Positions 16,637 to 26,736 are shown, counted from the first letter of the stretch. The stretch is 64,000 nt of DNA from UBA2882 sp045542735 (GCA_045542735.1 JAZQLQ010000015.1:124001-188000), one strand, 5' to 3'. Program-made: numbers and translations. The notes: generated by a model not told the origin, from the sequence alone.

Positions 16637-18463
16637 ATGTGTGGTATCGTAGGTTATATCGGAAAAAAACAGGCTGCACCCGTGATACTGGATGGGCTTG
16701 CAAGACTTGAATACAGAGGATACGATTCTGCAGGAATGGCGATTTTTGATGGAGAGAAGATCAATATCATGAAAGCTGCCGGCAGATTGAAGATACTGGA
16801 AGAAATGACCCATGGTGGAGAGACTATGCCGGGTGGTGTGGGCATTGGGCATACCAGATGGGCAACCCATGGTGCACCAAGTACCACCAATGCACATCCC
16901 CATTATAACCGTGCCAAGACTATTGCGGTTGTTCACAATGGGATTATTGAGAACTACATTGCTTTACGCAACAAATTACAGAAGAAAGGCTATGAGTTTG
17001 TATCAGAGACAGATACAGAAGTTGTGGCACATTTAGTAGATTATTATTATAAGGGCAATCCTTTGGAAGCGATTACCAAGGTTCTTCATAGGGTAGAAGG
17101 ATCTTATGCTCTGGGTGTAATCTTTGCAGATCATCCGGATCAGCTCTTTGCCATGCGCAAGGATTCCCCGTTGATCGTGGGGCAGAATGAAGATGGTTGT
17201 TTTATTGCATCGGATGTTCCTGCGATTTTAAAATATACCCGTAAAGTGACTTATGTGGAAAATCAGGAGATTGTACGCTTGCGTGCGGACCACATGCACT
17301 TTTATACCGTAGATGAAGAAGAGATACAAAAAGAGTCTGTGACCATTGAATGGGATGCGGATGCAGCGGAAAAAGGCGGCTATGAGCATTTTATGTTAAA
17401 AGAAATGTATGAGCAGCCAAAGACAGTTGCAGATACGTTGATGCCCCGTATCAAAGATGGAGAAGTGGTTATTGAAGAACTGAATATGACCGATGAAGAA
17501 TTGGCAGCCATCCGCAAGATTTATATTGTGGCCTGTGGTTCTGCTTATCATGCGGGCGTCACCGGAAAGTATGTATTGGAAGGTTTGTCCCGTATCTCGG
17601 TAGAAGTGGATCTGGCGTCAGAGTTCCGCTATCGCAATCCGGTTATGGAAGAAGATGCGATGGTGATTGTTATCAGCCAGTCCGGTGAGACGGCAGATAC
17701 CTTGGCAGCCCTTCGAGAATCCAAGAAGAGAGGCTTTAAGGTCCTTGGTATTGTCAATGTGGTGGGTAGTTCCATTGCAAGGGAAGCAGATAGTGTGCTG
17801 TATACCTGGGCCGGTCCAGAGATTGCAGTTGCTACGACCAAAGCATACAGTGCACAGTTAATTGCGTTGTACCTCCTGGCAATGAAGTTTGCTAAGGTGA
17901 AAAAGACCGTGGGAGATGCTGAATTTGCCAAGATGATTGATAATCTGAAGATTTTACCCGATCAGATTCAGATGTTGTTATCCAATAAAAATAATATTCA
18001 AAGATTTGCTAACCGCTATGTGGGAGCAAAGGATATTTTCTTTATAGGAAGAGGGATTGATTATGCTATCTCTTTAGAGGGCTCGTTAAAGCTGAAAGAG
18101 ATTTCTTATATCCATTCGGAAGCCTATGCGGCAGGAGAATTAAAGCATGGTACCATTTCACTGATTGAGGAAGGGACTTTGGTTGCGGCGGTTTCCACAC
18201 AGCCGGAGCTCTTTGCAAAGACGATCAGTAATATTGTAGAAGTCAAAGCCAGAGGAGCCTTTGTGCTTGCGGTTACGGTAGAAGGAAACAGAGAAATGGA
18301 AAAGGTGGCAGATTACGTGATTTATATCCCTGAGACCAATCCTTTTTTGGCCAACTCTTTGGCAATTATTCCCTTGCAGCTCTTTGGTTATTATGTGGCG
18401 GTAGGAAAAGGTTGCGATGTGGATAAGCCCAGAAATTTGGCAAAATCTGTTACAGTAGAGTAA
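16637..18463 (+). CDS. glmS: Glutamine--fructose-6-phosphate aminotransferase
   Basis: GlmS makes glucosamine 6-phosphate from fructose 6-phosphate and glutamine, the entry to UDP-GlcNAc and cell wall synthesis. The 608-residue length is standard. The N-terminal glutaminase domain starts MCGIVGYIG with the catalytic Cys2 and has YRGYDSAG and HTRWATHG; two SIS domains follow (SQSGETADT; RGIDYAISLEGSLKLKEISY) and the C-terminus ends DKPRNLAKSVTVE. Only 15 bases separate it from the upstream GT2, so there is no room for a glmS ribozyme in the usual place. Confidence 0.97.
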   Translation: MCGIVGYIGKKQAAPVILDGLARLEYRGYDSAGMAIFDGEKINIMKAAGRLKILEEMTHGGETMPGGVGIGHTRWATHGAPSTTNAHPHYNRAKTIAVVHNGIIENYIALRNKLQKKGYEFVSETDTEVVAHLVDYYYKGNPLEAITKVLHRVEGSYALGVIFADHPDQLFAMRKDSPLIVGQNEDGCFIASDVPAILKYTRKVTYVENQEIVRLRADHMHFYTVDEEEIQKESVTIEWDADAAEKGGYEHFMLKEMYEQPKTVADTLMPRIKDGEVVIEELNMTDEELAAIRKIYIVACGSAYHAGVTGKYVLEGLSRISVEVDLASEFRYRNPVMEEDAMVIVISQSGETADTLAALRESKKRGFKVLGIVNVVGSSIAREADSVLYTWAGPEIAVATTKAYSAQLIALYLLAMKFAKVKKTVGDAEFAKMIDNLKILPDQIQMLLSNKNNIQRFANRYVGAKDIFFIGRGIDYAISLEGSLKLKEISYIHSEAYAAGELKHGTISLIEEGTLVAAVSTQPELFAKTISNIVEVKARGAFVLAVTVEGNREMEKVADYVIYIPETNPFLANSLAIIPLQLFGYYVAVGKGCDVDKPRNLAKSVTVE

Positions 18464-18489
18464 ATAATTGATAAAAGTGGTGATGTACA

Positions 18490-19815
18490 ATGGATAGCCG
18501 GAATGGTTTAAAGAAATTAGGCGGAAGCCTTTTAGGTGGTATGATTTTCGGACTTGTGGCCGGAATGATCATGGTAGTGATGGTGTCGGTATTTCTTCCG
18601 TCCCTGAGACAGAGCGGTGCGTCAGACGAAGTTGTAGCAGAGACTACTGCAGAGACTGATGTAGAGCCGGAGGATGAAGAGACGGATTCTGTAACGGATA
18701 CGGAGAAAGAAGCAGAAATAGAAGAGGAACCGGTAGATTTTGCCGGAGCTGAGATACAGGTGGCAGAAAATACGGAGCAGGAGCAGACTGTTGTGACAGA
18801 TGTAACTATGGTTGTAGAGCAGGTAATGCCTTGTGTTGTATCTATTTTTGGTACCTACGTGGTTGAGGACAGTTTTTTTGGATACTACGATTATGAAGCG
18901 GAAGGTGGCGGCTCCGGTATCATTATTGCAGAAAATGAATCAGAATTACTGATTGTGACCAATAACCATGTTGTTGAGGATACCACGGAGATGACGGTGC
19001 AGTTTATTGATGATTCTGTGGCTGAAGCAAGGGTTAAAGGAACGGATCCGGACATGGATTTGGCAGTTATAGCTGTTGATATGGATGATTTGGACCCGTC
19101 TACCAAAAAGCAGATTCGTGTTGCCATACTGGGTGATTCGGATGCATTAAAAGTGGGAGAACCTGCTATTGCCATTGGAAATGCATTGGGATATGGTCAG
19201 TCTGTGACAACCGGTGTCATCAGTGCTGTTAACCGGTCTTATACAGATGAAGACGGCCCTTTGTATGGGGGCAATATTGAGGATTATGATCCGGATGAAG
19301 TGAAGTATTTGATACAGACAGATGCAGCAATCAATCCCGGTAATTCCGGTGGAGCTTTGTTAAATGTAAAAGGTGAAGTGATTGGTATCAATTCCAGTAA
19401 GATTGCGGATTATACCATTGAGGGTATGGGATATGCCATACCGATTTCCACTGCGGCACCGATTATTGAAGACTTGATGACCCAGCGGACCAGACCGCAA
19501 AAGAAAGAGGACGGCGGAGCATATCTGGGCGTCAGTGGTATGGAAGCAACGGAAACTATGCTGGAGCGTTATGATTTGTCGGATGGTATCTATATCACAC
19601 AGGTGTTTGATGATACACCGGCTGACAAAGCAGGTATCCGAAAGGGAGATATCCTGATTGCCATTGAAGGTGAGGAAGTATCGGATATGGACGAACTGGC
19701 GGAAGTATTGGCATCTTATGAAGAGGGTGACCGTGTAACCATACAGATGCTCAAGCGCAGTAACAAAGGATATCAGGAAGAAGAAATAGATGTAGTACTT
19801 GGAGGAAGAGAATGA
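18490..19815 (+). CDS. HtrA/DegP-type trypsin-like serine protease
   Basis: A 441-residue membrane-anchored S1C protease for extracytoplasmic protein quality control. Residues about 16-37 form one helix, then a strongly acidic Glu/Thr-rich linker (about 40-95), a protease domain and one PDZ domain (about 345-435, start GAYLGVSG). The catalytic triad appears complete: His in NNHVVED (about 160), Asp in DMDLAVI (about 190) and Ser in NPGNSGGALLN (about 285). The region between Asp and Ser has an acidic insertion (YGGNIEDYDPDEVKYL). It overlaps the ClpX-like gene by four bases, so both quality-control factors are produced together. Confidence 0.93.
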   Translation: MDSRNGLKKLGGSLLGGMIFGLVAGMIMVVMVSVFLPSLRQSGASDEVVAETTAETDVEPEDEETDSVTDTEKEAEIEEEPVDFAGAEIQVAENTEQEQTVVTDVTMVVEQVMPCVVSIFGTYVVEDSFFGYYDYEAEGGGSGIIIAENESELLIVTNNHVVEDTTEMTVQFIDDSVAEARVKGTDPDMDLAVIAVDMDDLDPSTKKQIRVAILGDSDALKVGEPAIAIGNALGYGQSVTTGVISAVNRSYTDEDGPLYGGNIEDYDPDEVKYLIQTDAAINPGNSGGALLNVKGEVIGINSSKIADYTIEGMGYAIPISTAAPIIEDLMTQRTRPQKKEDGGAYLGVSGMEATETMLERYDLSDGIYITQVFDDTPADKAGIRKGDILIAIEGEEVSDMDELAEVLASYEEGDRVTIQMLKRSNKGYQEEEIDVVLGGRE

Positions 19816-21449
19816 CGGATTTTTTTAGATTTGATGATGAAGAAAAAGAAACCATGGCAGACGAAGTGTTTTATGATGAAGAGAAGGATGGACTGGACGA
19901 AGTGTCAGAGGACGATTTCGACGAGGACTTCGATGCAGACGAAGAGGATTCGGATGTTGCCAAACATGGTGTGACCAAGGCAGAATATAGTGGCAATGAT
20001 GAGGATGACGAGGCCTCTGAGGAGTTTTTGAAAAAGACAGAGACTTCTGAGGATGATTTTGATGACGAAGATGATGGCTTCGAAAATGTATGTTTTATCT
20101 GCCGCAGACCGGAAAGCAAGACCGGAAAGCAATTTAAAATGCCCAATAACATTTGTGTGTGCAACGATTGTATGCACAAAACCATGGATGCTGTCAGTCA
20201 ATTTGATTATCAGGGGATGCTTAATGATCCCAATTTGATGAATGGCTTAAATAATATTGATTTTGGTGATATGGATATGAAGGGTGGATTCCCCAACATC
20301 CGTTTTGTCAATATCAATGATTTAAAGGGAGAGGGCGGCATTCCCAATAAACAAAAGTTAAAAAAGAGAAAAAAATCCGATAAACCACTGATTGATATTA
20401 AAGATATCCCGGCGCCGCACAAGATTAAGGCACAGCTGGATGAATATGTGGTGGGACAGGAGAAGGCCAAGAAGGTCATTTCCGTAGCGGTATACAACCA
20501 CTATAAGCGTGTTGCAACCAATACCATGGATGATATCGAGATTGAGAAATCCAACATGCTGATGATTGGTCCTACCGGCTGTGGTAAGACTTATCTGGTG
20601 AAAACACTGGCAAGACTGTTGGATGTGCCTCTTGCTATTGCAGATGCCACCAGCCTGACAGAAGCCGGTTATATTGGCGACGATATTGAAAGTGTACTTT
20701 CCAAACTTTTGGCGGCAGCAGGTAATGATGTAGACAAGGCCCAGATGGGTATTGTATTTATTGATGAGATTGATAAGATTGCCAAAAAGCAAAATACCAA
20801 CTCCCGTGATGTATCCGGTGAATCGGTACAGCAGGGTATGTTAAAGCTGTTGGAAGGTGCGGATATTGAAGTGCCTGTAGGTGCAAACAGCAAAAACGCC
20901 ATGGTACCTTTGACAACTATTAACACCAGAAATATTTTGTTTATTTGTGGTGGTGCATTCCCGGATCTGGATGAGATTATTAAGCAGAGACTGACCAAAC
21001 AGACATCTATTGGTTTTAATGCAACCTTAAAGGATGCGTTTGACAAGGAGAAAAATATTCACAGTAAGGTAGCCATTGAAGATTTGAAAAAATTCGGTAT
21101 GATTCCCGAGTTTTTGGGGCGTTTGCCTGTTGTGTTTACGTTAGACGGTTTGACAGAGGATATGCTCGTATCTATTTTAAATGAGCCCAAGAATGCGATT
21201 TTAAAACAGTATCAGAAACTCTTAGCGTTAGACGAGGTAGATTTACAGTTTGATGAAAGCGCACTTCGTGCCATTGCCAAAAAGGCCATGGAAAAGGATA
21301 CCGGAGCAAGGGCGCTCCGTGCCATTATTGAGGAATTTATGCTGGATATTATGTATGAGATTCCTAAGGATGAAAATATCGGCAGTGTAACAATTACCGG
21401 TGATTATATTGAAGGAACCGGCGGTCCTATCATACAAATCCGTGGCTAG
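19812..21449 (+). CDS. clpX: Divergent ClpX-type AAA+ unfoldase with acidic N-terminal extension
   Basis: A 545-residue ClpX relative, over 100 residues longer than usual. Residues 1-90 are very rich in Asp/Glu. A C4 zinc finger follows (CFIC and CVCNDC, about 93-121), then a linker and the AAA+ module: Walker A GPTGCGKT (about 252), pore loop GYIGDDIES, Walker B IVFIDEIDKI, SGESVQQGMLKLLEG, IPEFLGRLPV. The SIGFNA loop that docks onto ClpP is present. The usual RKH loop (GGRKHP context) is replaced by GANSKNAMVPL, so substrate handling probably differs from housekeeping ClpX. It overlaps htrA by four bases. A second, canonical clpX elsewhere is likely but not visible. Confidence 0.85.
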   Translation: MTDFFRFDDEEKETMADEVFYDEEKDGLDEVSEDDFDEDFDADEEDSDVAKHGVTKAEYSGNDEDDEASEEFLKKTETSEDDFDDEDDGFENVCFICRRPESKTGKQFKMPNNICVCNDCMHKTMDAVSQFDYQGMLNDPNLMNGLNNIDFGDMDMKGGFPNIRFVNINDLKGEGGIPNKQKLKKRKKSDKPLIDIKDIPAPHKIKAQLDEYVVGQEKAKKVISVAVYNHYKRVATNTMDDIEIEKSNMLMIGPTGCGKTYLVKTLARLLDVPLAIADATSLTEAGYIGDDIESVLSKLLAAAGNDVDKAQMGIVFIDEIDKIAKKQNTNSRDVSGESVQQGMLKLLEGADIEVPVGANSKNAMVPLTTINTRNILFICGGAFPDLDEIIKQRLTKQTSIGFNATLKDAFDKEKNIHSKVAIEDLKKFGMIPEFLGRLPVVFTLDGLTEDMLVSILNEPKNAILKQYQKLLALDEVDLQFDESALRAIAKKAMEKDTGARALRAIIEEFMLDIMYEIPKDENIGSVTITGDYIEGTGGPIIQIRG

Positions 21450-21500
21450 GCATAAAAAGCATAACCGAACATATGATAGTAAAAAACGTGTGCGGTTTGT

Positions 21501-23174
21501 ATGACGGAAATGGAACGAGAGGCTTGCAGGAACCGGGTGTTGTCCAATGATTATCTGGATGTATTGGTAGATTTTGATCTTCCGGCAGAGAATATTATTG
21601 AGATGGATACGGACAATCCTGATTATTGTGAGCATGTGGTAACAGAAGATTTGCGGATTATTTATGTGGCGGCATCTATGATGCCGCCTTCTGTATTGGG
21701 AGGTTACCGGTATCAGTATCTCCCTAAGTGCTATGGTCTGTTACAGGATGTCAGTGCCTTGACAGAAGCAGGCATTTTATCAGTAGCAGGTCCGCCCTTG
21801 GAATTGACCGGGAGAAATGTGCTGGTGGGAGTATTGGATACCGGTATCCGTTACCAATTGCCGGAGTTTCGGCGAAGTGACGGCTCTACAAGAATTTTAT
21901 CCATCTGGGATCAGACCAATCAACAGGGTGAGCCACCGGATGGATTTGTATTTGGCACGGAGTACACGGAAGCGGAAATCAATGCCAACTTGGAAAGTGG
22001 TGAAGAATATCTGGTGACGGATGAAATTGGGCATGGAACCAAGGTGGCAGGTGTCATTGGTGGCTATGACAGGGAAAGCGGTTATTTGGGAGCAGCACCG
22101 CATGTTACTTTTGTCATTGTAAAATTGAAGCAGGCAAAGGCGTATTTACGCAATTTTTATCAAATTCCCTTTGATGTGCCCTGTTATCAGGAAACGGATA
22201 TCATGATGGCATTGCAGTATCTGGAGCAGGTAGCAAAGAGAGAAAATAAGCCCTTGGTGACCTGCATGGCCCTGGGGACCAATTTGGGAGCTCATGATGG
22301 AACTTCACTATTAAACCGATATCTCAATGAACTGGGAAGCGGCAGAAGCCGTTGTATCGTCGTAGGAGGCGGCAATGAAGGGAATGCAGCAGGACATTAT
22401 GAAGGAAATCTGACGGAAGAAGTGGAGCTTTTGGTGGGCCAGGGTGAAGAAGGCTTCTGGCTGGAACTGTGGGGGAAGACACCGGGGGTCTATACGGTGT
22501 CTATCGTTAGTCCAAGTGGGGAAACCATACCGGAGATCCCTTATCGCCTCGGACAAAATCAAGAGTATTCATTTATATACTCGGCTACCAGAATACAGGT
22601 GGCATATATTCCTGTAGAATTGGGAAGTGGGCAGCAGCTCATAGCTATGCGTTTTCGGGAACCTTTACCAGGTATATGGAAGATACGTGTATATCAGAGC
22701 GGCAATGGAGGTTTTCATATGTGGCTTCCTATGCGGCAGTTTCTAAAGGGGGATACGTATTTCCTGCGTCCCAATCCTTATAGTACTTTAACTGAGCCCG
22801 CATATAGCCGGGAAGTGTTGGCTGTCTCAACTTACAATAGTGCTGATGGCAGTTTTTATCTAAACAGTGGAAGAGGGTTTGCTACAGACGGATTTATCAC
22901 GCCTGCATTAGCAGCGCCGGGAGTAGCCATTCCCACCCCTATCATTACAGATACGGGATCTTCCATGTCGGCAGCCTTAACGGCTGGTGCAGCAGCCTGT
23001 TTTATGCAATGGGCTGTCATTGAGGAGAATGATATTTTGGTCAATACAAGCAGTGTGAAAAATTATCTGATCAGAGGCGCCAACAGGCGAGCAGATATTA
23101 TTTATCCGTCAAGAGAATGGGGATACGGTACTTTAAATTTGGAAGGAGTATTTGAGGTGTTAGCGGGATTGTGA
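21501..23174 (+). CDS. Subtilisin-like serine protease (S8, Csp-like)
   Basis: A 557-residue S8 peptidase. The triad is Asp in VGVLDTGI (about 112), His in EIGHGTKVAGVIGG (about 178) and Ser in TGSSMSAALTAGA (about 487). The long insertion between His and Ser and the N-terminal prodomain-like segment resemble the Csp proteases of Clostridia, some of which act in spore germination. No signal peptide is seen. The triad looks intact, unlike the CspA/CspC pseudoproteases. The start is uncertain: ATG 21501 has only a weak upstream site, and ATG 21510 nine bases on is also possible. Whether it works in germination or general turnover is open. Confidence 0.88.
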   Translation: MTEMEREACRNRVLSNDYLDVLVDFDLPAENIIEMDTDNPDYCEHVVTEDLRIIYVAASMMPPSVLGGYRYQYLPKCYGLLQDVSALTEAGILSVAGPPLELTGRNVLVGVLDTGIRYQLPEFRRSDGSTRILSIWDQTNQQGEPPDGFVFGTEYTEAEINANLESGEEYLVTDEIGHGTKVAGVIGGYDRESGYLGAAPHVTFVIVKLKQAKAYLRNFYQIPFDVPCYQETDIMMALQYLEQVAKRENKPLVTCMALGTNLGAHDGTSLLNRYLNELGSGRSRCIVVGGGNEGNAAGHYEGNLTEEVELLVGQGEEGFWLELWGKTPGVYTVSIVSPSGETIPEIPYRLGQNQEYSFIYSATRIQVAYIPVELGSGQQLIAMRFREPLPGIWKIRVYQSGNGGFHMWLPMRQFLKGDTYFLRPNPYSTLTEPAYSREVLAVSTYNSADGSFYLNSGRGFATDGFITPALAAPGVAIPTPIITDTGSSMSAALTAGAAACFMQWAVIEENDILVNTSSVKNYLIRGANRRADIIYPSREWGYGTLNLEGVFEVLAGL

Positions 23175-23239
23175 TACAATAGGGCAAATCGGAAACTGTT
23201 ATATGATAACATATTGCAAGATACTATGAGGATATTTTT

Positions 23240-23689
23240 ATGATATTTATATGCATCATTCTACTGATTGTAGCGGCAGAAAGTGTCATCAAATCAAATC
23301 GGGAAAAGAACGGCCGCATGGGCTTAAGAGAGCCGATTCTCGGAGGGAAACTCTACCTGACCAAATACCATAACTATGGTGCTTTTCTGAATATGGGAGA
23401 TAAAAGTCCGTGGTTGGTGAAAGCCATATCCTTTGGCCTGTGCCTTGTATGTACTGCCATTTTCGTATTGACTCTTGGAGGAAAGGGTGGACTTTTGTTA
23501 AAGACAGCACTGGCTATCCTGCTTGGTGGTGCCTATTCCAATACCTATGACCGTATGGTACGGGGGTATGTGGTAGATTATTTTGGTTTTAATGTGAAGA
23601 ACAAGAAGATTAGAAATGTGGTTTATAATATCTCAGACTTTTGTATTGTAATCGGAGCGATGCTTGCAGTGCTGGGAGAAAGTAAGTAA
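23240..23689 (+). CDS. lspA: Signal peptidase II-like membrane aspartic protease
   Basis: A 149-residue four-helix membrane protein with the LspA signatures. YHNYGAFLNMG corresponds to the NxGAAF region, GGAYSNTYDRMVRGYVVDYF carries the first catalytic Asp, and NISDFCIVIG (NxAD-like) the second. LspA removes lipoprotein signal peptides after lipidation. The first conserved motif is unusual: AESVIKSN stands where DQxxK is expected, with Glu in place of Asp. So it may be a second, specialised LspA. It follows the subtilisin gene by 65 bases and ends at a bidirectional terminator. Confidence 0.75.
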   Translation: MIFICIILLIVAAESVIKSNREKNGRMGLREPILGGKLYLTKYHNYGAFLNMGDKSPWLVKAISFGLCLVCTAIFVLTLGGKGGLLLKTALAILLGGAYSNTYDRMVRGYVVDYFGFNVKNKKIRNVVYNISDFCIVIGAMLAVLGESK

Positions 23690-23695
23690 AAAGAT

Positions 23696-23723
23696 AGTCG
23701 GTCATTCAAGGGAATGACCGACT
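23696..23723. terminator. Bidirectional terminator between convergent genes
   Basis: Perfect 12-base stem AGTCGGTCATTC / GAATGACCGACT with loop AAGG. On the minus strand it is followed by ATCTTTTTAC; on the plus strand by a weaker GTTTATCTTTC. It serves the LspA-like gene and the converging membrane protein gene. Confidence 0.9.
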
Positions 23724-23725
23724 GT

Positions 23726-26662
23726 TTATCTTTCTAAATCAATCTGCATCAACGCCATATCTTCGATAAAGCTTGCAGAAGAATCGCCTTCCAATAACTG
23801 CTGATAGGATGTCTCGGCATAAAGCGAAATCATACCCGAGCCGTCATAAACAGAGATAGTAAAATCGTTGATTTCAGACAGCAACCAACCGGCATTCATG
23901 CCCATGGGGATTAATAGTCTTACTTTTTCGTCATTGTCAAAGTTACAGGATACCATGTTGCACTCGTAGGCATTGCCCTCTGTATCTGTCCAAGTGATTG
24001 TGACAAAAGGAGCCATGGTCAGTTCATGGGTCAATTCTTCTGATAATTCCAAATAGAGGCAATCATATTCCGTGCCGCTAAATTGTGCAGGAAAGGCAGT
24101 GGAGCCTTGTTCTGTCAGGCAGATGGTCTTTTCTGCTACAAATATATCGTTTAAGGTGTCCATGGACGCGCCAAAGGAGGCGGCGTGGGTCTTAAAATCC
24201 GTGTAAGAAGCATATTGGCGATAATCATCACCTGCTAACATGTCGATATTGGAACTATTTGAATCTGTTTCGTTACCGTATATCTTTGCATACAATTCCG
24301 GCGGGTAAAAGGTTTGATCTTCTGCTTTATATACATATCCTGCATCCAGCATGAAGCGGAAGATATAATAATTGCTTTCCGGTTGGATATAAAAGATAAC
24401 GGGTAGATTTTTGGAGGCAGTATCCCAAATGGCTTTTTGTGCCTCATAGCTACGTGCTGCAGGGATATAACCGGTAGCTGAGCAGGCAACGCCAAGATAA
24501 TCATAAAAGCCTTGACCGTCAAATGCCATATAGGTAAGGGTCTCGCCTTCTGATACAGCCTCACACTTTTCAATCACTGCCGCATAACCGGTGATGTAAT
24601 GAAGCTGATCGGCGACCATAAAACCATCACCAAGCAATTGCTGATATCGTTCGGAAAGTCCGGTGTCTTCGGATTTTAAGAAAGTATCCGGCACTTCGTA
24701 GTAGGAATAGAGCTTAGCGGCATCGTCCATGACAAGTTGGCTCTCTCCATCGGGATAAATCCACATATCAGGATTTTTGGTATGGGATATCTGCATAAAT
24801 AGCATCATAGGAAAGGCACAACAAATGCCGATGACAGATGACAGAATGGCTCGTTTTTGTAAAGCTTTTCCGTAGTGTATTAATAAAATCGGCAAAAACA
24901 TACCGGCTACCGATATCAATATCATAGCAGTACGGGAGAGGATTTTACCAACATCTGCACGTACCAGAGTATAGGTATAGGAAATCATCAGAGTCACCGC
25001 GCCGCTGATGAGCATTAAGGCCAGATTTCGTTCTTTGCGACGGATTGCAAAAATAATAAAGTATACAAACAACCACACGCCAATGATAGGTAGCATAAAA
25101 CGCAGAGCAAAATAGAGTGCCTGACGTATTGACGGGAAAGCGATTAGATAGGGGAGAAAATGATCCGGTGCCTGTTGTCCTAACAGCAGAATACCGTCAG
25201 CCATAACTGTCTGGGATGAATATGTTAAAGTGTGATTTAACATATTTAATAACAATGGTATATTCGCAACTACCACAAGGATTAAAATAACCCATGATAT
25301 GATAAAGGTGAGTTTTTTGCGGTGGCGTCTAAACATATCACTTTTTATATAAGTGATACCTTGATATATGCCTAAGGGTATGGTACCAATCAGTAATCCT
25401 GCACCGTATAGGGGATAGTAAAGTCCGCTCAAGAAGCAGGAGTATATCCAGACCTGTAGCCATAGATTTTTCTTTTTCATGAGGCCGGGTAGGGTCAACA
25501 ACAATAAGACCGGTAATACCATATATTGTCTGTTGTAGCTGGGTAAAGTGAATAATACGGCAAAAGCAGTGGCATATGCACCGCCTACATGCTTGTAAAT
25601 CAGATACATGGTCACAGCAGAAAAAATAACCATTGTTATAGAAATGGCCGGTGAATAATCGGTTACTGTGCCACCCAAAAGGATGTTTTGGATAGATCCG
25701 TTCACAAAAGGGAAAAGGCCGGAGACCGGTGTGTATTCTTTGTATAAGGATTGGCCGTGTACAAAAATCTGATCCCAGGGAATCATCTGCTCACCATGAT
25801 GATGTTGATCGGGTTGTGCGTACATAGGCGCAGCGGAGAAAGAGTGGTAAGCAAAGAGAATGATGGGTGCGAATGCACCAATCACATATTTTTCATGTGT
25901 ATTCCATGCTTTGATTGTCTGACGAATGGCGAGGATCAAGGCAATACCTATAAAGAAGGCAAAAAAGACCACATAGCCCGGTGCGTAGTGAATTTCTATT
26001 AACTGTCCCTGATAGAGATAATCATCCACAAGCCAGATGGACATAAGTCCGGGTAAAAAACATTGTAAAACCAGCAGTAAGCGCCTGCCAAAAGCAGCGT
26101 CGCCATCTTTTTTGTAACGGAGGATGGTGGTCGCCGAGAAAACCAAGGTAATAGTCGCGGTAAGGATATAGATGGTGCCGGACGAAAGTCTGGCACGGTC
26201 TGTAATCTGCACTGCCAATGTAAGCAGTGAAATCAGTGCATAGTAGCAAAAGGTATAGGTCAATAACAGGGTAGAAGTCAGTTCGCGGCAAAATAGCAAG
26301 GACAGGACGAAGATAACCAATGCCATAAATAGAGGGATGGAAAACTGACCAAATACAGTCAGGTATGCCAAAAAGGGAAACAGAAGCACTCCGCTGTATA
26401 GAGGAATTCTATGATCTTTTAAGGATATAATGTCAGTGCGTGTATCCTTTTGGGACATGATAAACAGACCGGCACCAAGAAGGATGGCACCAATAGCAAG
26501 AATCATCCAAAAGAGTTGCAATTCACCGGATTTATTGAGCCCGCTTAAGGATACATTTTCCAATATAATATCTGTAAAAGCCTGATGTCCGCCAGCAAAT
26601 GTGGGAAGCAGCTTATAAGCGGCTATGGCAGCGATACAAATCAGTAAAAATAATAACAACAT
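23726..26662 (-). CDS. Large multi-pass membrane protein with soluble C-terminal domain
   Basis: A 978-residue protein with about 16 hydrophobic helices over residues 1-620 and a mostly soluble, probably external domain from about 640 to the end. I cannot name the family. The pattern of many helices, an acidic residue pair (VDDYLYQG) in an early loop and the motif GQSLYKEYTPVSGLFPF is reminiscent of GT-C glycosyltransferases that use lipid-linked sugars outside the cell, but this is not proof. The start is ATG 26662 with AGGAG nine bases upstream on the minus strand. It is transcribed away from the GT-C-like gene at 26838. ArnT-like or polymerase roles are alternatives. Confidence 0.75.
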   Translation of the reverse strand: MLLLFLLICIAAIAAYKLLPTFAGGHQAFTDIILENVSLSGLNKSGELQLFWMILAIGAILLGAGLFIMSQKDTRTDIISLKDHRIPLYSGVLLFPFLAYLTVFGQFSIPLFMALVIFVLSLLFCRELTSTLLLTYTFCYYALISLLTLAVQITDRARLSSGTIYILTATITLVFSATTILRYKKDGDAAFGRRLLLVLQCFLPGLMSIWLVDDYLYQGQLIEIHYAPGYVVFFAFFIGIALILAIRQTIKAWNTHEKYVIGAFAPIILFAYHSFSAAPMYAQPDQHHHGEQMIPWDQIFVHGQSLYKEYTPVSGLFPFVNGSIQNILLGGTVTDYSPAISITMVIFSAVTMYLIYKHVGGAYATAFAVLFTLPSYNRQYMVLPVLLLLTLPGLMKKKNLWLQVWIYSCFLSGLYYPLYGAGLLIGTIPLGIYQGITYIKSDMFRRHRKKLTFIISWVILILVVVANIPLLLNMLNHTLTYSSQTVMADGILLLGQQAPDHFLPYLIAFPSIRQALYFALRFMLPIIGVWLFVYFIIFAIRRKERNLALMLISGAVTLMISYTYTLVRADVGKILSRTAMILISVAGMFLPILLIHYGKALQKRAILSSVIGICCAFPMMLFMQISHTKNPDMWIYPDGESQLVMDDAAKLYSYYEVPDTFLKSEDTGLSERYQQLLGDGFMVADQLHYITGYAAVIEKCEAVSEGETLTYMAFDGQGFYDYLGVACSATGYIPAARSYEAQKAIWDTASKNLPVIFYIQPESNYYIFRFMLDAGYVYKAEDQTFYPPELYAKIYGNETDSNSSNIDMLAGDDYRQYASYTDFKTHAASFGASMDTLNDIFVAEKTICLTEQGSTAFPAQFSGTEYDCLYLELSEELTHELTMAPFVTITWTDTEGNAYECNMVSCNFDNDEKVRLLIPMGMNAGWLLSEINDFTISVYDGSGMISLYAETSYQQLLEGDSSASFIEDMALMQIDLER

Positions 26663-26693
26663 AATCTACTCCTGTTTGTCATAGGGTGTCCAT

Positions 26694-26736
26694 ATCAAAT
26701 TGCAGATAAACATCTGCTATCTGATATTTTATTATA
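26694..26736 (-). promoter_or_regulatory. Promoter element and leader hairpin of the minus-strand membrane gene
   Basis: On the minus strand, TATAAT is at 26736-26731 with a weak -35. Downstream, in the leader, GCAGAT-AAAC-type hairpin (26702-26717) sits within an outer ATATCA/TGATAT pair. It precedes the start by about 70 bases. Confidence 0.4.
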
